Shown here: positions 45,901 through 53,215 of the stretch, in pieces
Position numbering within the stretch: position 1 is the stretch's first letter
Layout of the letters: each line of letters starts with the position of its first letter
NCBI RefSeq assembly: GCF_020829495.1
Contig: NZ_JAIVFQ010000027.1
Location: forward strand, 1-64,000
Length of the DNA stretch: 64,000 nt
Origin: Nostoc favosum CHAB5714
GTDB taxonomy: Bacteria > Cyanobacteriota > Cyanobacteriia > Cyanobacteriales > Nostocaceae
Direction of reading: 5' to 3'
Position numbers and translations under genes: made by a program
Notes under the pieces: model-generated
Told to the model about the DNA's origin: nothing
Databases searched by the model: none
Seen by the model: the letters and a program-made list of their open reading frames with translations, nothing else

Positions 45901-48573
45901 ACCACAGATAATAATACTGTGGATGAACTATCGGCTATAGAAAATATTAATTTTGGGGAAACTTCAGATTTAGCCAAGACTTGCCCAGAAGTTTTAGGTA
46001 CTGAGCCGAAGAATAACTTAGAAACTGCCTTTGAGTTCCCAGAAAACAGAGATATTGAAGATACAGAGCTTGGTTTTGCAAATGATTTATTGTTTACAGA
46101 AACTGCTATATCAGAAGCAATAAACCAGGAAGAATTAGGAGAAAGTGCGACAACAATTGATTCACAAACGGTTATTCAGGAAGGTGTAGAAACCGATTTG
46201 TGGGATCTAGCAGAGACATCTGACACTGGTACAGGTTCAGAGGGCGAAAACGCTATTGTTACCTCAATTGAAGAATTGGTAACGACAAAAAACGTTGAAG
46301 TAGTTGCTCCAGAAGATGACTTTGCAGACTTGGAAGCATTACTAGGAGAGGAAGTAGCACTTAACCCCAAAGCTAAGGAGATACCAGAAGTAGATTTTGC
46401 AGCTCTGGAAGAATTGCTAGGTACAGATAACAACAGCGATGTCTACGACGGGCTACGCCAACGCCAGCCCTTCAACAATCAACCAGTCTTGGCGAAAAAT
46501 GCCATTCCATCACCAGCTACAGATGAATTTGGTGATTTGGAGAAGTTGCTGGCAGAAGCGGATCAAACAATATCCCATTCACCATCAGTAAAATCTAACA
46601 CCAACAAAATTCCCCGTCCCTCTACTCGTCGAGCTGCGAGATTTGAAGAAACGATGAAGGTTCCAGTTAAGCAACTGGACGATATGAGTAATTTAGTTGG
46701 GGAGTTGGTGGTAAATCGCAATACCTTAGAGCAGGATCATGAACGCCTGCGGCAGTCATTAGATAACTTGCTAATTCAGGTACAACAACTCTCGGATGTA
46801 GGCGCAAGAATGCAGGAGTTGTACGAGCGATCGCTACTAGAAGCTTCTCTATTAGCTGGACGCAAAAACAAAGACTCCGGCTTACAAGCAGCTGATTCCA
46901 ATGCCGATAGGGGTTTTAGCGAGTTAGAAATGGATCGTTTTACTCCCTTCCATACCCTGTCCCAGCAGATGATTGAACGCATTGTGCGAGTGCGTGAGTC
47001 GGCAAGTGACATTGATTTTGTTACCGAAGAAACCGAGCGAGTAGCAAGGCAGTTCCGCCAAGTAACTACCCAGCTACAAGAGGGATTAACAAGAGCGCGA
47101 ATGGTGCCTTTTGCCCAAACTATCGATCGCTGGCGGCGAGGAGTGCGCGACAACGCCATCAAGTGTGGCAAACAAGTGGAGTTGGTGATCGAAGGTGGCG
47201 ATACCTTAATTGACAAGATGATTTTGGATCATCTGACCGATCCGTTAACTCACATGCTGAATAATGCGATCGCTCACGGTATTGAAACGGCAGAAGAAAG
47301 GCAAGCTGCTGGTAAACCAGCCATAGGAATCATTACTATCCGTGCCTTCCACCAAGGCAACCAAACGATCATTTCTGTAGGCGATGATGGCGCAGGTATC
47401 GATTCAGCAAAGGTTAAGGCTAAGGCGGTGAAGATTGGCATGATTACACAAGCGCAGGCAAAAGCCATGTCTCGCCTGGAAGTCTACGATCTGCTGTTCC
47501 AGTCTGGTTTTACAATCAAAGACCAAGCAGATGAAATTTCTGGTCGTGGTGTGGGTATGGACGTAGTGCGCTCCGAGATTAGCGAAATTCGGGGGACAGT
47601 GAACACCGATTCTGCGATCGGAAAGGGAACCACCTTCACCATCCGTCTGCCACTGACTCTGAGTATTTGTAAAGCTCTCTGCTGCGTCTCTGATCGAGCC
47701 AGGATTGCTTTCCCGATGGACGGTGTAGAAGATACGCTGGATATACCAGTCAAAAATATCCAGCACGATGCCAATGGGGAATCATTTATTTCCTGGCGCG
47801 ATACGGTGCTGCCATTCCGACCCCTTAAGGAACTTTTAACCTTCAATCGCCAGATCAGTCGCGGCAATGTCTATGGTGGCACTAGAGATGATGATATGGT
47901 TTCTGTGGTCGTGGTGCGATCGGCAAATACCCTAATTGCTCTACAGATTGACCTAGTGTTAAGCGAACAAGAAATTGTAATTAAGCAATTTGAAGGGCCA
48001 GCGCCTAAACCCATTGGTGTAGCTGGTGCTACAGTCCTGGGTGATGGTCGGATTATGCCCATTGCTGATGTACTAGAAATAATTGACATCTTCCAAGGAC
48101 GGATTTCTACACAAATTGGTGGCAATTCTTGGCAACAGAAAGGGATTCCCGTAGACACCTCTCCTGCGAAGATTGACCCGACAGTGCTGATCGTCGATGA
48201 CTCGATTACAGTCCGAGAGTTGCTCTCCCTAACGTTTAATAAGGCAGGTTATCGTGTAGAACAGGCGCGTGACGGCCAGGAAGCTTGGGATAAACTCCGC
48301 TCCGGTCTGCCTTGCGATATCGTATTTTGCGACATCGAAATGCCCCGTTGCGATGGTCTGGAGTTACTCTCCCGCATTCAGAAAGACTCTAACCTCAACC
48401 ACTTACCGATCGCTATGCTCACCTCGCGGGGTGCAGACAAGCACAGACAAATTGCAGCTCAACTCGGTGCTAGTGGCTACTTTACCAAGCCTTATCTCGA
48501 AGAAGCTCTACTTGAAGCTGCGGCGCGGATGTTGAAAGGGGAGAAACTTGTTAGCAGTACGAGTAATGTTTAA
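42952..48573 (+). CDS. hmpE: CheA-like hybrid histidine kinase HmpE
   Basis: The 1,873-residue kinase starts with an Hpt domain (phospho-acceptor His49 in FRAAHSIKGGAAMLG) and a second helical region (about 210-320). A very long acidic spacer (about 340-1220) contains repeats rich in Asp, Glu, Ser and Thr. Then come the dimerisation domain (FEETMKVPVKQLDDMSNLVGELVVNR), the CheA ATPase (LTHMLNNAIAHGIE, DDGAGID, RGVGMDVV), a CheW-like domain and a C-terminal receiver (VLIVDDS, VFCDIEMPRCDG, YFTKPY). It phosphorylates HmpB and probably its own receiver. Usual CheA proteins are 650-1,000 residues; the spacer explains the excess. Confidence 0.93.
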   Translation: MLPEQQQRILGYFIEEARDHLNTIEQGLLNLEGTLNDPEMISEVFRAAHSIKGGAAMLGLTSIQHTSHRLEDCFKVLKDNPVQIDQKLESLFLGVSDTLKALLEHLSGPYGLSEDAANTLMSETEPVFQWLYQHLELLVEQGKNGVASTTERHTTSVENVSTLTELFLRRDIPSLPEDTHQESPEISLSVTPQEVRDNAARSPLTAKENNWGEFQAQVLQRLREMLQLFKQTTTPSTRQNLQECCYQLVRLGETWNLSKWCGLCQAAASAIGNPENTYLTLAKIVITEIKQAQELVLQGREAEIAISQQLEALLNFAEIELLEVTPNLFDEQSAALTELSIASEPIRSANSEPLVITNLAQTTEELNLDEDTSDHATLASPRASGYANVKGDRPYIQQGTPLNAATHTSLTFTTHEEVHPISSNLDPNGPEVGIAELNTLADLFDGDTPELDESWHQQETLDIVATDDFGIDFSSTDAEDANSDLSDFLSFDEDTSNEQHPTTTATTEDLSLLFGDNFLEKENSESQNQQTSPTTLELSDINVLDINLDSSSQDLQKFIDIYSDTNLLPDVNKNDVVEDLLTLTLDDDIELLPTGEVTQPETEVNASVKLSTNQQNSFDNLFLETRNANWVEEITPSDYVELPQETGLSLDSLFAEMEEQTLLPTSEPELGDLFDTSPTTAPEFSESENDLSNFWNQETTEEQDEFNSLIEQNVERALEESLFAATNDIFADSQQPIPSPIASFDIEEDFDLNFQHQEQLDLIFSSDSGDDLFDELTPSNPSISPAISDRIQPFAPETPLLAQHLGEEIIKRSQQPEALDFVPEFTNQPSEISAVDLELDSFNPFDENPQLLFEDVATSTYIQMETTDNTVDELSATENINFGETSDLGSLQPQPDDSFDSFDENPQLLFEDVATSTYIQMETTDNNTVDELSAIETSLDINFGETSDLASFQAQPDDSFDSFDENPQLLFEDVATSTYIQMETTDNNTVDELSAIENINFGETSDLAKTCPEVLGTEPKNNLETAFEFPENRDIEDTELGFANDLLFTETAISEAINQEELGESATTIDSQTVIQEGVETDLWDLAETSDTGTGSEGENAIVTSIEELVTTKNVEVVAPEDDFADLEALLGEEVALNPKAKEIPEVDFAALEELLGTDNNSDVYDGLRQRQPFNNQPVLAKNAIPSPATDEFGDLEKLLAEADQTISHSPSVKSNTNKIPRPSTRRAARFEETMKVPVKQLDDMSNLVGELVVNRNTLEQDHERLRQSLDNLLIQVQQLSDVGARMQELYERSLLEASLLAGRKNKDSGLQAADSNADRGFSELEMDRFTPFHTLSQQMIERIVRVRESASDIDFVTEETERVARQFRQVTTQLQEGLTRARMVPFAQTIDRWRRGVRDNAIKCGKQVELVIEGGDTLIDKMILDHLTDPLTHMLNNAIAHGIETAEERQAAGKPAIGIITIRAFHQGNQTIISVGDDGAGIDSAKVKAKAVKIGMITQAQAKAMSRLEVYDLLFQSGFTIKDQADEISGRGVGMDVVRSEISEIRGTVNTDSAIGKGTTFTIRLPLTLSICKALCCVSDRARIAFPMDGVEDTLDIPVKNIQHDANGESFISWRDTVLPFRPLKELLTFNRQISRGNVYGGTRDDDMVSVVVVRSANTLIALQIDLVLSEQEIVIKQFEGPAPKPIGVAGATVLGDGRIMPIADVLEIIDIFQGRISTQIGGNSWQQKGIPVDTSPAKIDPTVLIVDDSITVRELLSLTFNKAGYRVEQARDGQEAWDKLRSGLPCDIVFCDIEMPRCDGLELLSRIQKDSNLNHLPIAMLTSRGADKHRQIAAQLGASGYFTKPYLEEALLEAAARMLKGEKLVSSTSNV
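45484..45975 (+). repeat. Three tandem repeats inside hmpE
   Basis: A unit beginning FDENPQLLFEDVATSTYIQM and ending INFGETSDL starts at 45484, 45655 and 45838 (periods 171 and 183 bp; the third copy ends at about 45975). The DNA copies are almost identical, so expansion is recent. The repeat lies in the disordered acidic spacer between the Hpt and kinase domains. Confidence 0.9.
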
Positions 48574-48585
48574 TAAGTAAGTAAT

Positions 48586-48620
48586 AAAAGACCTTGGCAG
48601 TAAACCTGTCAAGGTCTTTT
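48586..48620 (+). terminator. Rho-independent terminator of the hmp operon
   Basis: AAAAGACCTTG pairs with CAAGGTCTTTT around GCAGTAAACCTGT, starting 12 bases after the hmpE stop. The hairpin ends in a T-run, the classic terminator form. Confidence 0.88.
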
Positions 48621-48765
48621 ACTCAAACGAGATAAAAATTACGGTTATTTACTGGTTTTAAATCAAATCTTCATACAAAACTATCGGTTTTTTCGGTTTT
48701 TATTGAAACATGATGTTGCAACCCATATACTCATTATTAATCAAGACTATGATGCTATTTGCCTT

Positions 48766-49625
48766 ATGCATAAGGAATCAAAGATCAAAAGTTTAATAAA
48801 ATTAGGATTTGCTATCTCTGGCGTTGTTCTTTCTCTTGCAACTATAGAAGTAGCAAAAGCAGATATTGTACCAGGCACGCTTTCTACCGATGCGTTCGAT
48901 TCTACACAAGGCACAGTGATCACGAATGACGACACAATCATTGATCCTATTAAGAGGATGTTTTAAAAGGGTCTTTTGTTCTCCTAGTTAGTACAGTCAA
49001 GTATCTCAGTACATGGCTAAAACCTTGATTTATCGTCGAAGTTAACCCAAGTGAGAACAGCAAAATTATACCTTCTGGGGCTTTTAAAACATCCTCTAAC
49101 GCTTTTCGTACAAGTGGAGGGTTTGAGGACGGTCATACACTTATGCGTAATGGTGGTCTTGGCTCAATCAGCTTCATTGAGTTTGCCACTGCTTCCCCGG
49201 TTACAATCGGTGGTGTAAGGTTATTTGCCCACAATGATGGCGAATTTTTCGATTTTCGTCGTGCGATGAGCAATTTTTCACTCTTGGCTGACACAAATTC
49301 TGACAACGTTTTTGAGACTGTTGTAGCTAACCGAAATATTAATCCCAATTATGCGCTACAGACTGGTAACAATGCAGCACTCCCAGAAGACCTCGATCTG
49401 ATAATCCCATCTCTTGTTGGCAATATAACCGCACAGTCTTGGCGGCTTGAAGTTACGCAAGGAACTAATATACAGCCTTTCGAGGGTGCTAGTCTGGTTG
49501 AGTTGGACGCTTTACCATCTATACCTACCTCTGTTCCTGAACCCACCTCTGCTAGCGGTATTGCTCTTGTCAGTGCTTTGGGAGCATGGATAAAGCGTAA
49601 ACAAAAAGCTTCTAAATGTGCCTAA
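48766..49625 (+). pseudogene. PEP-CTERM secreted protein gene split by an insertion
   Basis: The 5' part encodes a signal peptide (MHKESKIKSLIKLGFAISGV, cleavage after VAKA) and the mature start DIVPGTLSTDAFDSTQGTV. The 3' part (from about 49100) ends with a PEP-CTERM sorting tail: SVPEPTSASGIALVSALGAWIKRKQK. A 143-bp element at 48954-49096 with a TAA duplication interrupts it and brings a stop at 48964-48966. Removing 146 bp joins IIDP-INAFRTSGGFEDGHTL in one frame of 237 codons. Intact, it would be exported and processed by an exosortase. As it stands the full protein cannot be made. Confidence 0.87.
48954..49096. mobile_element. 143-bp non-autonomous element in a PEP-CTERM gene
   Basis: Perfect 16-bp terminal inverted repeats GAGGATGTTTTAAAAG and CTTTTAAAACATCCTC bound the element. 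It is flanked by TAA on both sides (48951-48953 and 49097-49099), a 3-bp target duplication. There is no transposase frame. An inner pairing (GTTCTC/GAGAAC) supports a foldback. A TNA-type 3-bp target is known for the IS1031 group of IS5, so that family could be the helper, but this is a guess. Confidence 0.92.
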
Positions 49626-49861
49626 TTTGAAATAAATAACGCACACTAAAGTAAAAACTTACATATTAACCCTCTTCTATCACTCTCAGAAAACAATAAT
49701 CGAAGCAGAAAACTGAAACTATGACTAAATCAAGGTTTGAGGCTTTATTTTCTAATATAAATTCAAAAATGTAGCCCAAACCTGGAAAGTGAAGTCTCGT
49801 AAGCCTTGCAGCGATTGCTTTGTCCAAGAGTGATGGAAGAGGTGTATACACGGTAGGTGAA

Positions 49862-49917
49862 CGGGGAGGGGTTGGGGGTGGGGTTCTTTTATTATGGGTA
49901 ATTTGGCGGACATGATA
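49862..49917. mobile_element. Partial right end of the 30387 element family
   Basis: GGTTGGGGGTGGGGTTCTTT ... GCGGACATGATA matches the right part of the 146-bp element at 30387-30532. No left end (ATATCATGTCCGC) is found upstream, so it is a solo end. It is interrupted after GGACATGATA by the 115-bp element that follows. 49626-49861 shows no gene. Confidence 0.7.
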
Positions 49918-50032
49918 CAATACGGTTCAGTTAAGGCTAAAACTCTTTGTGAAAGTCAATTTTTTTTTTAACGAACCGCAGAGGCGCAGAGAACACAGAG
50001 AGAAGGAAGAAATGCTTAACTGAACAGTATTG
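49918..50032. mobile_element. 115-bp foldback element nested in another repeat
   Basis: CAATACGGTTCAGTTAAG (49918-49935) and CTTAACTGAACAGTATTG (50015-50032) are 18-bp inverted ends with one mismatch. GGACATGATA flanks both sides (49908-49917 and 50033-50042), a perfect 10-bp target duplication lying in the terminal repeat of the older element. A second right-end-like sequence, CTTAACTGAACCATATT, lies near 50178-50194. Long duplications of 9-12 bp suggest an IS4-like helper; this is inferred. Confidence 0.9.
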
Positions 50033-50042
50033 GGACATGATA

Positions 50043-50966
50043 TGAGGCAAGGAAAGCCAACATCTTTGAGAACGACGGATTTATCGAAGATTCCAATGTT
50101 AAGAAATAATTCGCTAACAGCATTCGTTCCTCAACCCAACATTTCCGGGCTTTGTTGCTTAACCAAACCTACAATTTTTCTTAACTGAACCATATTAATT
50201 TATTAACTTATAATACGCCACGACGGAAATAGAGCAACTATTTAAAATCCCTAAAGAGCTTATTCCATAATACTTTTGACTTTTGACTTTTGACTTCCGC
50301 CTTGGGTACTAGGTGCTTTGCAACGATAAAGTCGTGCGTTCAGTGACCCTACGCTCCACCTTCACTGAAATTAACTTTAGAAGGCAAATATTCAATCAGA
50401 TTAAAGTATTACATTTTACTCATCAGATAAATACTTATTTAAGAGTAAATGCAAAAATCCATGCTTCAACCTTCAGTAAAAACTCTTGGTTATTAACAGC
50501 ATGTATCGATTATTCATAGCTGCTTCTAGGTCGGTGACACTTTTAGATACTTTAGATAAAACCTCACTATATTTTATAGGTAAATACTCCCTTGTTAATC
50601 CTGCTAGAAAAATTGAGTGTTGTCACCAAAGCCACAAGATAAGCACGGATTAATATTTAATTATCAGTTATGATTTTAACTTTATTTAAAATTATCTAAT
50701 CGTCTGTAAGCCTCTACAGGAAAGGCATTTAGGAAAAATTTTTGATTTTCCAGATGGTCTAAAAGTTGCAAATTTCATAGTGAATCAGTTTTATAAAAAC
50801 AAATATTTTGCATAAAATAAGAACGGATCTCTGAGTAATACTTAGCAGCTAAAAACTATCAGTTTTGTAGCTCGGAGACAGAAACTAGTACTTTCATACT
50901 TTTCTTAAAAATGAACTGCTAGTAGCTCATTTTTCACTTAGAAATTAAGAATCAGGAGGATTAATC
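50043..50966. other. Long intergenic region before the RTX gene
   Basis: No convincing gene is seen. A 68-residue frame at 50313-50519 has unlike composition and no start signal. CTCAACCCAACATTTCCGGG near 50132 is a weak copy of the GTAGGTTGGGTT palindrome family, and CTTTTGACTTTTGACTTTTG at about 50274-50293 is a short tandem repeat. The last 250 bases are AT-rich and probably hold the RTX gene promoter and leader. Confidence 0.5.
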
Positions 50967-52544
50967 ATGGCAGTAATTTGGATTCCAGGCCCAGAACCAA
51001 CCAATAGAGCAGATACAGGTATTAGTGATGCCGCTTCTGATAACTTCAGTGGTTTTGGTGGAAATGACACCCTAATTGGTGGCGCTGGAAATGACACCCT
51101 AATTGGTGGCGCTGGTCGTGACTTGCTACAAGGTGGCGATGGTATCGACTTGCTAGCCGGTGGGGGCGGGAGCGATACCATAATAGGCGATCGCGGCAAC
51201 GATATCTTCACTGGCGGAGGCGGCGACGACCGACTCATCTGGAACAACGGTGACGGTAGCGACAGAATTAGCGGTAACGCTGGCGATGACGTGGTTGAGG
51301 TCAACGGCGCCGGAGCTGCAGGAGACACCTTCCGCCTGGAACAAGACGCCCAAGGAAGAGCAATCTTTGATCGGCTTAACCTAGTTCCCTTCACCCTGAC
51401 TGTAGACACCGCAGAGAGTTTTGAAGTCAATGGTGGCGGAGGCGATGACATCTTCGATGTTAATGACTTGGGGGAAACTAGCCTCAGTGCAGTCAGCTTT
51501 ACAGGCGGTGCTGGAAATGACTCGCTTGATGGTAGTGGCACATCTACACCGTTAACTGGCTCTGGTGATAGTGGAAATGACACCCTAATTGGTGGAACTG
51601 GAAATGACACCCTAATTGGTGGCGCTGGAAATGACTTGCTACAAGGTGGCGATGGTATCGACTTGCTAGCCGGTGGGGGCGGGAGCGATACCATAATAGG
51701 CGATCGCGGCAACGATATCTTCACTGGCGGAGGCGGCGACGACCGACTCATCTGGAACAACGGTGACGGTAGCGACAGAATTAGCGGTAATGCTGGCGAT
51801 GACGTGGTTGAGGTCAACGGCGCAGGAGCTGCAGGAGACACCTTCCGCCTGGAACAAGACGCCCAAGGAAGAGCAATCTTTGATCGGCTTAACCTAGTTC
51901 CCTTCACCCTGACTGTAGACACCGCAGAGAGTTTTGAAGTCAATGGTGGCGGAGGCGATGACATCTTCGATGTTAATGACTTGGGGGAAACTAGCCTCAG
52001 TGCAGTCAGCTTTACAGGCGGTGCTGGGAATGACTTGCTTGATGGTAGTGGCACAGCTACACCGTTAAGCGGCTTTGGTGGTAACGGTAGTGACAGCCTC
52101 TATGGTGGCGCTGGCAATGACAGCCTCTATGGTGATGCTGGTAATGACTTCTTAAGAGGTGGCGATGGTAATGATCTTCTGACAGGCGGTAGTGGTAGCG
52201 ATCGCTTCGTGTTCAACTCAGGCGCTCAGTATAATGATGCAGCTCTTGGCGTAGATCAAATTACTGACTTCAGCCGCGCTTCTGACAGAATTGTCCTGGA
52301 TCAGACAACTTTCCTCGGACTCAACAATCTGTCCGATATTCAGATAGTAGCTAATGATGCAGCAGCTGCAACTAGCTTTAGACTCATTACTTACAGTCTT
52401 GGAACTGGCAATTTGTTCTTCAACCCAAACTTGAGATCACCAGGCTTTGGGACAGGTGGGCTGTTTGCCAACATTGATAACGATAACGATCCATTCACAG
52501 CAGCGCCAGTATTGGCAGCTACGAACTTTGAGATCGTTGGGTAA
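50967..52544 (+). CDS. RTX-type calcium-binding secreted protein
   Basis: The 525-residue acidic product consists of Gly/Asp-rich nonapeptides (GGAGNDTLIGG, GGDGIDLLAGGGGSDTIIGDRGNDIF) that form calcium-bound parallel beta-rolls, then a serralysin-like C-terminal part (RFVFNSGAQYNDAALGVDQITDFSRASDRIVLD). A 171-residue block is present twice, almost identical in DNA. No enzyme domain or N-terminal signal is seen; such proteins usually leave by type I secretion using the C-terminus, but no transporter gene is nearby. GGAGG precedes ATG 50967. The protein could be a surface, matrix or motility-related component. Confidence 0.9.
   Translation: MAVIWIPGPEPTNRADTGISDAASDNFSGFGGNDTLIGGAGNDTLIGGAGRDLLQGGDGIDLLAGGGGSDTIIGDRGNDIFTGGGGDDRLIWNNGDGSDRISGNAGDDVVEVNGAGAAGDTFRLEQDAQGRAIFDRLNLVPFTLTVDTAESFEVNGGGGDDIFDVNDLGETSLSAVSFTGGAGNDSLDGSGTSTPLTGSGDSGNDTLIGGTGNDTLIGGAGNDLLQGGDGIDLLAGGGGSDTIIGDRGNDIFTGGGGDDRLIWNNGDGSDRISGNAGDDVVEVNGAGAAGDTFRLEQDAQGRAIFDRLNLVPFTLTVDTAESFEVNGGGGDDIFDVNDLGETSLSAVSFTGGAGNDLLDGSGTATPLSGFGGNGSDSLYGGAGNDSLYGDAGNDFLRGGDGNDLLTGGSGSDRFVFNSGAQYNDAALGVDQITDFSRASDRIVLDQTTFLGLNNLSDIQIVANDAAAATSFRLITYSLGTGNLFFNPNLRSPGFGTGGLFANIDNDNDPFTAAPVLAATNFEIVG
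51058..52083 (+). repeat. 513-bp in-frame tandem duplication in the RTX gene
   Basis: 51058-51570 and 51571-52083 align with a fixed 513-bp offset (for instance the TTGCTACAAGGTGGCGATGG word at 51123 and 51636). About the first 490 bases differ at only a handful of sites. The copies diverge near their ends (ACATCTACACC versus ACAGCTACACC). Confidence 0.93.
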
Positions 52545-52618
52545 TCACACAGAATCTAAACATGTCTGCAAGTTTGCAGCTAGATCCCAATAACCGCAAT
52601 CATCAGCATTGCTAATTA

Positions 52619-52850
52619 GGGAGCATCCCAATGCAAGCAAATTTATCAAGTTAGCAGGTAGTCATTGCGAATGGAGCGAACGCGAGTGCGTCTCTAAGAG
52701 TTGCGGAATGAAGCAATCGCAAAGTCTAGATGCTGCGATTGCAACTCTTAGAGACGCTACCGCGAACGCTTCATTTCATTACGTACCCTGCGGGAACGCC
52801 AAGGGCGAACGCAATGACAAAATATGTTTTTACACATTTGGGATGCTCCC
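52619..52850. mobile_element. 232-bp foldback element with 8-bp target duplication
   Basis: GGGAGCATCCCAA (52619-52631) and TTGGGATGCTCCC (52838-52850) are perfect ends; GCTAATTA flanks both sides (52611-52618 and 52851-52858). Inside, GTCATTGCG/CGCAATGAC and GCGTCTCTAAGAGTTGC/GCAACTCTTAGAGACGC pair too, so the whole element folds into one long hairpin. No transposase is coded; an 86-residue frame across it is an artefact. Confidence 0.92.
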
Positions 52851-52869
52851 GCTAATTAGGGATTTTTAA

Positions 52870-52951
52870 TCCAATACGCTTGGGTTGAGCCTAAGCGTTA
52901 CCCAACAAAGCCTTGATAATGTTGGGTTTCTTTCCTCAACCCAACCTACGC
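52870..52951. repeat. Second copy of the GTAGGTTGGGTT palindrome
   Basis: AATACGCTTGGGTTGAGCC ... GTTACCCAACA and TGTTGGGTTTC ... CTCAACCCAACCTACG form nested arms related to 10104-10182. The leading word CCAATACGCTTGGGTT also starts the copy at 55452. Confidence 0.75.
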
Positions 52952-53042
52952 CAGTTTTAGTTTTTAGCCTTAACCCAGGCTTATTGGTTTTTAACCTTGT
53001 TTCATATTTGGTATTTCTTGTCAATGCGTAAGTTCTAACTAA

Positions 53043-53208
53043 TAGCCCTTTCAAGGTGGGTAAAAATTTTGGTCAGAAAATTTCTCTTTAATCTCTTTAC
53101 TCTGTGTTCTCTGCGACTCTGTGGTTAAATAAATTACTTTTAAACCGCAGAGCCACAGAGAACACAGAGAGAAAAAAACAGATTTTAGGAGTCACCTTGA
53201 AAGGGCTA
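53043..53208. mobile_element. 166-bp foldback element with 11-bp target duplication
   Basis: TAGCCCTTTCAAGGTG (53043-53058) and CACCTTGAAAGGGCTA (53193-53208) are perfect 16-bp ends. GTTCTAACTAA flanks both sides (53032-53042 and 53209-53219). The core has a 27-base imperfect stem (CTCTGTGTTCTCTG ... CAGAGAACACAGAG). The right duplication contains the stop codon of the TPR gene. A related core word (CGCAGAGAACACAGAGAGA) lies in the 49918-50032 element, so the two may share an origin. Confidence 0.92.
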
Positions 53209-53215
53209 GTTCTAA

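Noticed and set aside
50313-50519. 68-residue frame
   Set aside because: Composition and lack of start signals do not support coding.
50945-52054. Long minus-strand frame of 369 residues
   Set aside because: It is the antisense of the Gly/Asp-rich RTX repeats; composition is Ser/Pro-rich and repetitive, mirroring the real gene.
50967-52544. Type I secretion cluster with the RTX gene
   Set aside because: No ABC transporter, membrane fusion or TolC gene is found within the window.
52609-52869. 86-residue frame
   Set aside because: It runs through the 232-bp foldback element from flank to flank and has no family similarity.
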